From Kingdonia uniflora (lineage: Eukaryota > Streptophyta > Magnoliopsida > Ranunculales > Circaeasteraceae): a DNA stretch of 64,000 nucleotides. The stretch's first letter is position 1, and each line of letters begins with the position of its first letter. The notes beneath the pieces are model-generated. The model was not told the DNA's origin. It saw nothing but the letters and a program-made list of their open reading frames with translations, and ran no database searches. The stretch covers positions 186,001 through 250,000 of the forward strand of contig JACGCM010002657.1 in NCBI GenBank assembly GCA_014058105.1. Reading direction: 5' to 3'. Positions 47,232 to 58,732 of the stretch are shown one piece after another. Made by a program: the position numbers and the translations under genes.

Positions 47232-47235
47232 GAAG

Positions 47236-50200
47236 TCAAAGCGTAGCTTCATAAAATTTTGTTTTCGCCTTGTTTAGTTCATCGACAAGCTCTTTACAAT
47301 GAACATCTAGAGATTTTTTCTCCTGCAACAACGAGCCTCTATATTTCCTCGTTATTTGCATACTGCGTTCCATCTCCTGCTTCAGACGGTCTAGTTTTTG
47401 ATCTACCATCTTTGAATAATTGATCTCGTTTTTAGCGGCGCCCATCATCTTCTGCGACTTTTTATACTTCACATGAAGTTTCTCAAAAAATTCATTACCT
47501 TGAATGCACTCCTGTACCAGAGATTGCTTGTCCCGATCAAGAGCAGCGATCCGTGAATTTAACTTATTAATGACCTCACAAAGCTCTCGATCTCTCTGGG
47601 CCATTCCTCCTCGTGCTTTTTGGCACGGTCATTTTTTCTCTGGCATGAATCTTGAGCCTTACGTAAATCACTGTTCAACCTTTTCAAGCACTCATGCATA
47701 TAAAGAATTTCATAATCTTGCTTCTTTAAGAGATCTGTATTAGTCGCTATCACCGACTAATGATACAGTAGATCATTCTTCTATTTTTCAACCGTACTTA
47801 ACAAATCTAGCACTTGTTGATTCGCAGCCATGGTCTCCGATTCTTTCTTCTTCAGAGATTCTTTCTACTGTTCGGATTCATTATTAGCAGTCAATATCTC
47901 GGCATCCTTACATGACAACTCTACAATTACAGCATTTAGCCGACTCTTCAGCTCAAGCATCTCCGATTCCAGCTTTGAATTCAACAAAGTCTTTCTTTCA
48001 ACCAACAACAAACATTGCTGCAACTTGGTAGACAATTTTTTATTAGACGCAGATACGGCAGCCACGTTGTCATTCCCTTTGTCCTCAACCTAGAAGGGCA
48101 GATCACAAGAGATAATATATGTATCAACAGATATTTATTCCTACAAGACATATCATTCTACAACATGTGTTACAAAATCAAGATATAATACACTAAGGCA
48201 ATTTACAACCAAATACCACAGTCTAGTGGGTCTGTGACCACACCTTACTACCACTAACGTCAACTTGCAAAGGTTCATCAAAGATTATAACCTCTTGGGG
48301 ATAGGTCTTATGTCGTGTGTGAGGTAGCAGCTCTTCGACCTCCTCCACCTCAGCATCTTCAGCTCGTGATTTTGAGTTTGAAGCTTTCCCGCCCTCATCC
48401 CTTTTTGCAAACCACATATTTTCAACCTTATCATTCTCTACTTCCACATCTTTACCGCAGCTCGATATATAGCGCCTAAATTCATTTTCTACTCTCTCGA
48501 GCTCCGATCCATAAAATGCGATCACGTCGGCCATTTGACGTTTGAGGTCCGTATCGGCAGCTCGTTTCCCCCACTTTGGCGTAATTATCTTCTTCAAACT
48601 TGATTGGGATACTTGCAGACGTTTCTGCGTATCTAGTAAACGCGTTTCTTACAAGGTAACTCTCCTCTTAGAGTTCTGTAACAGCCTGGCACACTCTACC
48701 TTTTCCACCTCCAGACAGCTATTATAACCCTTGCATCTTTCCAGTTCATCACAAGCATGCCTCAGGTCATTTTCTAATTACGTGTAGATCTTTCTATCCT
48801 CCTTTTTTATATTGAAGAAAAGAATCCACATTGCCCTCTGCCCCATCAAAAGTCAAACTCATCAGGCAATGAATCTATACCGCTCCATATGATGGATACT
48901 CCAGCCCAAGCTGAGCATCTTTGCGCCTCTCTACTATGGCGATTACGTACTTCTTACGCTAAGAATTTCACCCAATCTGGGTCAGGCACTATGTCTCTCT
49001 CGGTCAACAGTTCTAAGTAGGCCTCCTTCAAACCCCGCTTACTATCAACTTCAGCCTCAAAGAACAGCGTCAAAGACAATAATGACCTTTGACACTCTAG
49101 TTTATCACTCTCATTTACAAATCGCTTATCCTTAAGGGATTTTTAGAGTAAAATAAACCTATCGCTCTCTTTTCCCTCTCCATTTTTATCTTCCCATATC
49201 CTCATTGAAGTTTGAATAACTCAAGGTTTTATCAAAATTTGACTTATGAAGGCGTCTCTCATATTCTCATTTATTATGTACCTGTTGAGTACGATTGATG
49301 GAATCCCTTACTCAACTCAAGGCCTTCTCCATCTCGATCACTTTCCCCCTCAAATGAACTACCCCCTATACACAAATCATACATTCACATCAAAACAACA
49401 ATATATGAACAACAAACAAAACAATTTCAAAACCTCGTACAAAACAGTTATACCACCAATACAAAAGACAAAGTTTGATTAAGTCTCCAGATCTATACTA
49501 CAACTACAGAATCAAGATTTAGATCCTGCTACCTCCTTGATCGGATTATCATCCATGCGAGGCGCTGGGGTCTGCTCAGCTACTGGAGAAGCGTCCTCCC
49601 CTGGGAAGACAATCTCGCCATATTTTCCCGCTAGAGCAAGCTCGACATCCGCTCTGCTCAAACCCCAGGTATAGAAGGCTTGAATCATCTTATTGCGGGC
49701 AGCCACCGCAATATCAAATAGCTTTCTTCGCCTCACTTTCAATCTCTTGCTTGGTAGCAGCAGCCTCCCTCTCGAACTGCTCCCTCTGCAACACCTTTTC
49801 TTTCTCGAACTACTCCCTCTACATCATTTTCTCCTGCTCAAACTGTTCTTGTAAAGCGGCTTTATCTGCATCATGTTTCCGAACAAGATCAGCATGATTC
49901 GCAGCAGTTGACTTCAACACCTCCGCGACCAATTTCCAAGCAACAGAAAGCTACACATCACCTACAATCAAACAGTATTACAAGGTTGGATATTATCTGG
50001 CAAAGATTTCGTTTAAGAACACATTGCATGCCAGAGGGATGCTGGATCGGATTTGAGTATCAAGGCGGGTGGGATCACGCATAGCCAAGTCCAATGCCTC
50101 CTGTTCCACGGCTTCAAGGTTGACACCCTTCGAAGAAGCTCGGATATCTTTCCCAAATTCTTTTCTCTGCTTCTTCAGAGAAGGAGCTATATTCACATCA

Positions 50201-51431
50201 GTAGCCACCCCCTCAGTTTCCATAGGCGATGGCTGCACAGGCACTGTTTGATCAGAAGGCAGCACTGACTTTTTCTTTTTTGGTCGCCAAACTAAAGAGT
50301 TTGAAGAACCCACATCACATACAGGAATCTCCATAACATCGGCGTAAGCAGAGCCAGATGCAGCCATAGCTCATTTTTGCTAAGCTTGTTGAACTTTTTC
50401 CACTACAGAGTTAAGCCTCTTCTCTCTGCGAATTCCTAGCTCTCCGAGAACTTTGTTCAGTTCACTCCCTTCTCAACTAACGATGTCGAACAAACTTGAT
50501 GTATCAGCAATAGCTTTTGGTTTAGGCTCTGCCAAAATAGCAATAAATCTATGTTAGCAGCTCGCAGTAAGTTAAGAGACAAACTACAGACAGAATGAAG
50601 ACACTTACTCTCGTTAAAACTCATATATATCAGCTCGAGCACGGGTTCCCCAGGCACTTGCATACAATTACCCTTCACCATCACAAGATGGTCGTACCAG
50701 GGCCTCCCAGACGACTCAAAATAAAAAAAAATCAGCCTCACTGAGTCGCTAAACAAATATCCGCTCTTCCGATCTTTCATATACTTAAACTTATAGTATT
50801 TTAAGACATCGTCCGTAATGAACTGTCTCGCAATACCACTATCTCTCCACTTCTGATTAAGAACTTCACAGACCCTCATCATCTCAAAAATGTTACCATT
50901 CAATTGGCCAGGGCAACTCATTAGTGCATTCATTACCCCCTTTTTGGAAAAAGGTTAGGGGAATTCTTAACCCATATGCGACCTGATTCGAATAACAGAG
51001 AAATCCTTCCTCTACGACCTCTGATCTAGTCCCATTATAATAAACGATATCTATATCATCTCCTATATCCATACTTCTCTTCCAACGATCCAGAGAAGGC
51101 ACCTGATAATGCTCTACATTACCACTCCGTCTAACCAGAGTTCTAAACCACAGCCCTACATTCATCACATAATCCCCCCATTCTCCCTTTAAACTCTTTT
51201 TATACTACAAAATTTCTTCGCTACGTCTACATTCTCGGGATATTTAAAAAATTGCCCAGTTTCACCTCTAGCATGCAACCCCGCCCTCCTCCCAGAAGAG
51301 ACAGATGGATTGTCAGCAGTCACCGTACCAATTACCACAGAATCATCCATAGTCCTATCAGACGATGATGATTCCTCACTACTGGCATAGACAACAAATT
51401 TACTACTGGGTTTCAGGTTTTTTGAGCGCAT
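47236..51431 (-). pseudogene. Antisense open region of X: plant transposon protein with coiled coil
   Basis: A long coding-like region runs opposite to X, upstream of its 3' LTR. It opens at 51431 with an acidic, Ser-rich head (ASSEESSSSDRT). It continues at 51168-50893 with VAYGLRIPLTFFQKG and at 50933-50640 with GQLNGNIFEMMRVCEVL and SSGRPWYDHLVMVKGN. This order resembles plant 'putative gypsy-type transposon' proteins (Transposase_28-like). After weaker segments (50367-49993, 49742-49512, 48597-48223) it ends in Lys/Glu-rich heptad-like coiled coil (48065-47865, 47753-47236). Gaps between segments could be introns or decay. Additional antisense ORFs are known in Tat-lineage elements. Function unknown. 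Confidence 0.6.
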
Positions 51432-52893
51432 CTACCACACATAAAGGAAAATCTATTCAGAGATTTTTATTAACAAAACAAACCTCCTCCCTCAGCCGTA
51501 CCCAACACATTGTTAATCTACCCAAACAGTTCACAAATATAACCTACCCATTTTTCAGAAACCTAACACACCAAAAAAAGAAAGAGAAAATGAAAATAGA
51601 GTCACTAACCTGTACTAGAAGAGCAGCAGTCGCCCACTCCATTTACCGTTCGCACCTCAGGCGGCAAAACTTTTTCTTTCTTAGTAGGATGATCACACAA
51701 CGCTGGAGGACTGCGTTTAAAATTCAAAAAATTTCTCTCTCTAGAAATGCTTCTGCCTCTATCTGCAACTTATTGTATTTTAAGAGAAAAAAGGAGAAAA
51801 AATTTTATATTACCCCTCGGTTTCTGAAACGGTGGCTCTTCGGGATATGTGTCCACATCATCTCTCCTAACAGATACGTCTTTTCATTTCCCTCATAATG
51901 GTTTTTGGGGTAACGTGTTCTGTTCTCATGTCTCTCTCTCTCCTCCGCCATTATTACGGACACATTGCCCAAGAAGATTTACTCAGATCTTACAGCACGA
52001 TTATTTCCAGCAATAACTTTCTACGGCTGCACGATCCTGCTACACTTTTTATAGCATGGTTCCAGATTAGAAAACCTAGGTACAGCTATTACAGCTGTCA
52101 CTTACCACATTATAGCCTTAACAGATACAGAAATATTAGCGGCAAATCTTGCTTCAGTTCCTTTTTTCATTCAAGATACAAAAAGCGATGGTGAAACGAC
52201 ATCAACTTAAGCACATCATTTTATTAAGATCAACCGTCCGACCTTACATACAACGACAAAACGGATAACACTCCTCACCACGTAGACTGGTTTCAATATA
52301 GCTCTCACACGCTTATCCAGCGCATACTCAAAGGCTCTGACCAAGTTCCATTGACGATAACAAGTATTCAAGTTAACAATGGCATGGCTTTAAATAACTC
52401 ATGACACAAAAGGGATCACGACCTTGTCACACCCACAGACATAACAACACTGTGTCTCAATAAGGACATACATATATATAGGAGCAACTTGCACCAGTTT
52501 GGAGATATCAACACGACGTCCTACATATTTTTGGCATATGTCATCAGTGACTAGTTTGATTTTTTTTACAACAGTTCTAAAGATAGCTCCAAGCACTTTC
52601 AAGACAAGATAATGAATTTCAAATTTCTTATTCAAGGAAAGCAAGTTACATGAACGAACACTTCAACCAGTTCGGAGATATAGATTACAAGCTCTATAGA
52701 CATTTTTATCTTCTACAGAGAATAACCTACATTGCAGATGACAGTGCAACACTTGAAAAAAAAAACAATGGAGGGCCCAACAGAAAAACTCAAAGCTCAA
52801 AGATGGAAATTGGAATGAGGCAGAGGACAAAATTAATCCCACCACTCCTCCATAACCCCCACCATTGCTTTTAACGAAGGATCTCCTCCACTG
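51432..52893. other. X spacer between antisense ORFs
   Basis: No recognised motif. Short plus-strand frames (for example 51365-51898) show no conserved pattern. The stretch may hold the promoter or leader of the antisense region. Confidence 0.4.
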
Positions 52894-53226
52894 TTACAAT
52901 ACCCAATCTTTCGCAGGGTATCGAGAGTACTTCTTAGATGATTTCCCCGCCTTCTCGTCTTCTGCCAACACCGCATCTTCTGCAAGCATCCATAGACAGG
53001 ACCGACGATGAGCAGCAAACAAAACCATATAATGGAATCGCCACAGTTTATGAAAATCATCATCCACCTCCTCTACTTCTTCCCACGTCATCCCATGGAA
53101 AGTCGGCAGAACAGGGATTGGGGTTGGCAACGAGAGGCTTTGAGTGCCAAAATAACGAGTTTGCAGACTCGCCATTTTTGGCTGAACCCTAGCTTCATAT
53201 GTTTGGCGTCGAGTTGTCACCATCAC
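52894..53226 (-). CDS. Small antisense ORF beside the X 3' LTR, unidentified
   Basis: A 110-codon minus-strand frame starts MVTTRRQTYEARVQPKMASL, has an acidic middle (TWEEVEEVDDDFHKLW) and ends YPAKDWVL. It is intact and lies just inside the PPT of X, before the larger antisense region and in the same direction. I do not recognise it. It might be a first exon of that region or a separate short gene. Confidence 0.35.
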   Translation of the reverse strand: MMVTTRRQTYEARVQPKMASLQTRYFGTQSLSLPTPIPVLPTFHGMTWEEVEEVDDDFHKLWRFHYMVLFAAHRRSCLWMLAEDAVLAEDEKAGKSSKKYSRYPAKDWVL

Positions 53227-53502
53227 TTCTACTCAACTAAACATAAATAGCTGACAACGTTAACCAGGTTGAACAGTGCTAGCAACTGTTCACCATATTT
53301 TATACCCATAACATTTAATGCCCTCCACAACTTCCAATAAGATATTCATCATAAGTGCAGGTCTCAAGAGAAATTTCTGGGAGACCCAGCAGTCGAAACT
53401 ACTTCTTTCAAGATAAAATGAGGGCTATCAATACAGCATTCAATTCACACGACTGGACTTCTCAACCAACACTACTCGCAATATACATTTTTCCTGCTAT
53501 TG

Positions 53503-53518
53503 GCTGAGAGGGGGCAGT
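53503..53518 (+). other. Polypurine tract of X
   Basis: GGCTGAGAGGGGGCAGT ends directly before the LTR at 53519. Confidence 0.75.
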
Positions 53519-54292
53519 TGTAAGGGCTTATTTCTAATCCCCGTACTGAGTCTGATATTCGAACTCACATAGCTCGAGATAATACACTGATAACCAATCA
53601 GGGACTAAAGCAAGGAGTTTGTAATACAGACTTCCCCATCTGCAGCTCGGAATGACAAAGCATCCAATAACATCGCACTGCACAAAATACTCAGATATCT
53701 AGCAACAGTTCGAATAGATGCAAACACTATTAGAGATTGCATCTTCATCAACAGTTCGGAGGTATCAAAGCATCCTGTGACTTCACGCTATAAAAGATAC
53801 TCCTCCACTTGTCAGCAGATCGCATACACACGAGCATCACAAGAAATCCTACCTTCCCAACGATCTGAAGCTACAACTAAAGAATGTTAATAGATCTGTT
53901 ACAGATCAACAAGCATCAGGACGTTACAAAGTCCACCATGAAGACTCATCAAAGCCTAATATTGTAACGTTTCTCATCAATGTAACCAACGGTCATATTA
54001 TAAGACCTATAAATAAGACTAGATAGCTACAGATTAGTGGAGACTACTCTGAGAACCTCTAAGAGATTATTTCTACATCTCTATTTCTCTTTCTCTTTTT
54101 ATCTCTTTGTAATAGCTAACAAACATTTATAAACATCTCTTTTTCTAAAATCCTCAGGAGAGGTCACGGTTTTTTACCCATTCAAGGGTTTTTCATGCTA
54201 AAACTTTATGTTTATAGCTATTTCATCTACAACATTCTCCATTTCAAGGTGTAAAACACTATTTTTGATCTTTGCGAAAATAGGCTATTACA
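53519..54292 (+). repeat. X LTR, complete copy, with PPT before and PBS after
   Basis: 774 bases, TGTAAGGGCTT...GGCTATTACA. A PPT precedes it and a PBS follows it, so it serves as 3' LTR of the sequence on its left and 5' LTR of that on its right, the arrangement of tandemly joined elements. A solo copy of the same family lies at 60846-61609. Confidence 0.85.
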
Positions 54293-54312
54293 TTTGGCGC
54301 CGTCAGTGGGAA
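54293..54312 (+). other. Primer-binding site of X
   Basis: TTTGGCGCCGTCAGTGGGAA directly follows the LTR. The TGGCGCCGTC type is common in plant Tat-like Ty3/gypsy elements. Confidence 0.75.
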
Positions 54313-54370
54313 CCGAAGATTACATTTAGCGTTCTCCAATCCAGTTTTTCACCATATTTATCTTTCAAAG

Positions 54371-54478
54371 ATGGAAAATCAAGACAAATCACACCACGCC
54401 CTGCCTGACGCTGCTGAAGGAGTAACGGATCTGCGAACAACTGTACAAGCAGAAACCGAACGACCAGAAAGATGTTGA
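54371..54478 (+). pseudogene. Start of X gag, truncated
   Basis: After a short leader the plus strand opens with MENQDKSHHALPDAAEGV and stops after 35 codons (tga near 54476). Position after the PBS suggests the gag N-terminus. It is cut by the joint to the Y LTR at about 54480-54487. Confidence 0.45.
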
Positions 54479-54486
54479 CCGAACGA

Positions 54487-54789
54487 CTTGTAACCACTTC
54501 ATAATGTGTCATAAATGGCCACATGTTTGTTGATGAGATCGAAGTACTGTAGATGTATCAGTTCGAAGTACTGTAGCAGGTCGAAGTTACTGTAGCAGCA
54601 GGTCAGGATTACTGTATCAGTTCGGTACTGTAGCAAGTTGGATTCTGTAGCAGTTCGGGTTAATGTAGTTGTACTAGTTCGAAGTACTGTAGCAGTTCGG
54701 GTTAATGTAGCTGTTACTATTCAAAGTACTGTAGCTGTAGTAGTTCGAAGTACTGTAGCAGGTCAGAGTATTGGAAATAGGTTACCACA
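54487..54789 (-). repeat. Y LTR (middle copy), right part
   Basis: It resumes the Y LTR at cttgtaacc, runs through the TACTGTAG minisatellite and ends GGTTACCACA at 54789. Another PPT-like stretch follows (minus GGCTGAGATGGGGCGAA). This Y LTR thus also has a PBS on one side and a PPT on the other. Confidence 0.8.
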
Positions 54790-56440
54790 TTCGCCCCATC
54801 TCAGCCAATAGTACGAGAAGCATCTGAAGCGAGTGGTGTTGGTTGAGACATATCTTTGATCTTTGGATATGTAAATTGTATGGTTGAAGCAACTGTTGTA
54901 AGAGAATGTATTATAATGTATGATAATGTATGATACTGTATTATAATAGATGATAATGTATGATAATATAGTAGAATGGATGGTCATGTATGATAATGTA
55001 GTAGAATGGATGATCATGTATGATAATGTAGTGGTAAAATGCATGTAGTAGAATGCATGCTAGTATGTATTGAATATTGTATAGCTGAATGGCGTTTCTG
55101 CCAGATCGAATTGATTGACTCAATAAGCGACCCTCGAAGAACGAGTATATTTGATGAGCTATGAAGTAGATCCCAGTTACAGGTCGAGCTGAGCGACTGT
55201 GATGGGACATGCATTAAATATTGCATAGCTAAATGGTGTCTCTTCCAGATCGAATTGATTGACTCAATAAGCAACCCTTGGAGAGCGAATATATTTGATG
55301 AGCTATGAAGTAGGTCCCAGTTATTGGTCGAGCTGAGATACCGTAATGGGACATGTATTGAATATGGCATAGCTGAATGGCGTCTCTGCCAGATCAAATT
55401 GATTGACTCAATAAGCGACCTTCGGAGAGCGAGTATATTTGAAGAGCTATGAGGCAGGTCCCGGTTATAGGTCGAGCAGAGCGACCGTGAGGGGACATGT
55501 ATTGAATATGGCATAGCTGAATGACGTCTCTGCCAGATCGAATTGATTCACTCAATAAGCGACCTTTGGAGAGCGAGTATATTTAAAGAGCTATGATGTA
55601 GATCCCAGTAATGAGATACGTTAAATGTTAAATGTAGGTTGGACTGGTTGAACCAATAACCAACTTTGTAGAATGTGTTTTGTTTGATCGAATTGGACGT
55701 ACCAATAATCGACCTGTAAGATGTTGGTCGAGCTCGCCCCGAGTATAAGTTGTTAAGTTGTTTGATCTCGAGTCTTGAAGTTGAGTTTGAACGTTTGTAT
55801 TTGAAGCTAAGGTCGGGTTTGTCCCGAGTATAAGCTTGAATAAGTTGTAATCGCCTCGGGTCCCTTGACCTCGACGCCTTCATGATGTGGTTTGATAAGT
55901 TTGATCATTGAGTATGAATATGAAATCAGGCTCGCCCAAAGTATAAGATTGAATAAGTTGTAATTGCCTCAAGTACCTCGACCTCGAGCACCTTCATAAT
56001 GTTGTTGGAAAGATCGGGCTCGCCCCGAGTATAATTTCCGTCGATTGACATTAAGTATGTTGTATTTGAAGCTGAGGACGAGCGTTGTGTCTGAATCTGA
56101 AGTTAGGCTCGCCCCGAGTATAAGTTTGAATAACGAGCTCGATAATAAGTTGTAATCGCCTCGAGTACTTCAACCTCGAACGGCTTAATAAGATGATATC
56201 AAGCATTCAGTCTGAATCTGAAGTTGGGCTCGCCCCGAGTATGATTGAATGTGCTGGTTGAGCATTGTGTCTAAATCTAAAGTTAGGCTCGCCTGTAGTG
56301 TGAGTTTGCAATCGCCTCGAGTACCTCGGTCTCGAGCGCCTTCATAATTTGGTTCGATGTTCTTGAAAAGATGAGGACGAGCATGGAGTTTTAATCTGAA
56401 GTCGAGCAGATGTCCTTTGCTGTTGTTGCTACTGCAGTTC
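54790..56440 (-). repeat. Second Y 3' spacer: 144-base units and cgagtataag units
   Basis: A second copy of the Y spacer. 144-base units start at 55084, 55228, 55372 and 55516. Units around ggctcgccccgagtataag follow near 55732, 55818, 55931, 56018, 56104, 56226 and 56286. Minus-strand frames of up to 166 codons are repeat translations, not genes. Confidence 0.8.
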
Positions 56441-56659
56441 ATGTTGTTGAATAATCCAAACGAACTATTGTGTTTGCTGGGCCTGTTGGGCTTGGGCTTA
56501 GGCTTGGGCTTATTGTGCTTGATGTGAATGTTAGGCTTGTTGTAGCCTACGCAGCTGCTGTGTTGTTGTTGGAATGATTATGTTGTTGAACTCACTTTAC
56601 TGCCTGCTGTTGCAGTCCTTCTATTGCCAGAGAATGAAGCCAGACAAGACCTTTGCACC
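56441..56659 (-). other. Low-complexity Gln/Ala-rich stretch
   Basis: Repeats of ttgggctt and tgttgttg. On the minus strand it translates mainly to Gln and Ala with stops. It may be a gag N-terminal leftover of Y, but no motif confirms this. Confidence 0.35.
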
Positions 56660-57312
56660 TGTGGTGACCTATTTCCAATACTCCAACCTGCTACAGTACT
56701 TCAAACTACTACAACTACAGTACTTTGAATAGTAAAATCTACATTACCCTGAACTACTACAGTAATCCGACCTGCTACAGTGCCAAACTGTTACAGTAAT
56801 CCGACTTGCTGTTACAGTACTTCGACCTGCTACAGTATTCCGACCTGCTGCAAATACTTCGACCTGCTACAATTCTTTGAATTGATACATCTACAGTACT
56901 TCGACCTCATCAAAAAACACGTGGCTATCTATAACACATTATAGAGCAATTACAAGGAAGAAGAGTTACTCAAACCATTACTCAACCATTATAAAGACTC
57001 ATCAAGTTCACATATTGTAACGTTCCTCATTAAAACAATAACGGTCATATTATAAGACCTATAAATAAGACTAGATAGCTACAAATTAAGGGGACTGCTC
57101 AAAGATCTTTTCTACATCTCTCTCTATGTAATAGCTAGCAAACATCTATAAACATCTCTCTTTCTAAACTCTTCAGGAGAGGTCGCAGTTTTTTACCCAT
57201 TCAAGGGTTTTCCATGCTAAAACTTTGTGTTTATAGCTATTTCATCTACAACATTCTCTATTTCAAGGGTGTAAAGCACTATTTTCGGTCTCTACGAAAA
57301 TAGGCTATTACA
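56660..57312 (+). repeat. Y-family LTR in opposite orientation
   Basis: It reads TGTGGTGACC...GGCTATTACA on the plus strand (653 bases), opposite to the other Y LTRs. Flanks GCACC and TATTG do not match, so there is no TSD. No PPT lies before it and no PBS after it. Instead it cuts the Y integrase directly. An inversion or illegitimate joining is likely. Confidence 0.8.
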
Positions 57313-57970
57313 TATTGTGTTGATTGAGGAACGCGACGACTTTGGTGCCAACGAACTGTGGTTCATTATTAATTCTGATAAGATGCAGTCTGCCGAACCG
57401 AATGATCATGTGCTCCCAAATGAATCTGATGACTTCTTCTTCTCGTGTCCGGCACAAAGAGACTGCCTCTACCCATTTAGTGAAGTAGTCCGTAGCGACC
57501 AACAAATGTTTTCATTTTCCTGGTGCTGTAGGAAATTCTCCTACGAGATCGAGAGCCCATCGTCGGAATGGCCAAGTGACTTAGCTTGAGTGTAGTTCGA
57601 GCGCTGGGGCACGTATCTTCGGACCGTGACGCTGACAAGCGTCACACTTGCGTGCGTACTCGATCGCTTGAGCTTTCATCTTAGGCCAAAACATTCCTTA
57701 CGTTAATGCTCTGTTAGCAAGAAATCGACCTGCGGCATGGGACCCGCATGTGCCTTCGTGTAGATAATTCAAGAATTGATGTGCTTCTTTTTTGGATAGG
57801 CAGAGGAGGTATAGACCAGTGACGGATATTTTGTAGAGGAGGTTGTCTCGAACAATATATCTTCTTGCATTGTCGATTAATCTCCGCCGTTATGTAGGAT
57901 CTTCTGGGAGTGGGCCATCGAATTTGTTGTGGATTCCATTATATCTGATAAAAGGCTGTCTTCAATCACT
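57313..57970 (-). pseudogene. Integrase remnant of Y (zinc finger and part of the core)
   Basis: Read on the minus strand. An H2C2 zinc finger around 57730-57620 reads LHEGTCGSHAAGRFLANRAL then ARKCDACQRHGP. The catalytic core starts RRWALDLVGEFP (first Asp) and continues LLVATDYFTKWVEAVSL. The second catalytic Asp, in a usual SDNGTQF motif, reads INNEPQF, so Asp is Asn. The protein then stops at FLNQHN against the inverted Y LTR, so the third acidic residue and the C-terminus are absent. Several stops also break it. Confidence 0.82.
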
Positions 57971-57976
57971 TCCGAT

Positions 57977-58441
57977 CTACTCGTTACCCCTAGTATTGAT
58001 GGCGTTGGCTACGGTGGCATTAATACTAGGGTTAGAAATGACGTCGATTTTTAAATAGTGAGCTTCTGATCCAAGGACCCCGGCGAGGTAAGCGAGTGCA
58101 TCTGAATGTCGATTTTCTCCCCTTGGTAAATGTTCCATAGAAATTTTTTGAAATTTGTTCATTCGTTCGACCACTGCAGCAGCATAGTCAATCATTTTTC
58201 CATTGGCTTGATAGATACCCGTGTGGTGATTGACGATCAATAATGAATCAGTGTAGACAGAGAGCTCTGCTACGCCCAGTGTGAGTGTTATGTCCAAGCC
58301 ATGAATTAGTGCCTCATATTCTGCTACATTGTTATTCACTTTGAAATTGAGGTAAATGGATTTTTCGAGCCGATCATTGGAAGGAGTTATAAGAACAATC
58401 CCCACCCTTGATCCTGCTGGCCTGACGGAGCCGTCTGTCAA
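57977..58441 (-). pseudogene. Second RNase H (aRNH) of Y, Tat-lineage hallmark
   Basis: A 154-codon open frame holds a complete RNase H domain: TDGS at its start, NNVAEYEALIHGL, VYTDSLLIVNH and GENRHSDALAYLAG. The four acidic residues of the RNase H active site (Asp, Glu, Asp, Asp) are all present. It lies after the usual RT-linked RNase H and before integrase. That extra domain is known from the Tat lineage of plant Ty3/gypsy elements and places Y there. Fragments of Y on either side are broken, so it is probably not expressed as a working polyprotein. Confidence 0.85.
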
Positions 58442-58732
58442 AAGTCATCAATCCTTCTTTGTTACCCAATCAGACTTTTCTTTAGGCTGTTTTGTGAGTT
58501 GTTCATCTTTGTTTTCATCAAGATCTTATTCCCAATTAGGATCATCTACTGGAAAGTCAGCTAGAAAATCTGCTATAGCCTAACCTTTCTCAGAGTGGCG
58601 TGGCCCAAAGTGTATGTCGTGTTCTTCGAGTGTTACTGACCATTGTTGAATACGTCAAGATTTTTCGCGTTTAGATAGAATTTCGCGGAGTGGATAGTTT
58701 GTTAATACCCGAACAGCGTGGGCTTGGAAATA
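58442..58732 (-). pseudogene. RT-linked RNase H and tether of Y, damaged
   Basis: The minus strand continues from RT with VRVLTNYPLREILS, then RIQQWSVTLEEHDIHFGPRHS and AIADFLADFP, the usual end of the RT-linked RNase H and the tether before aRNH. Stops interrupt it. Confidence 0.72.
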
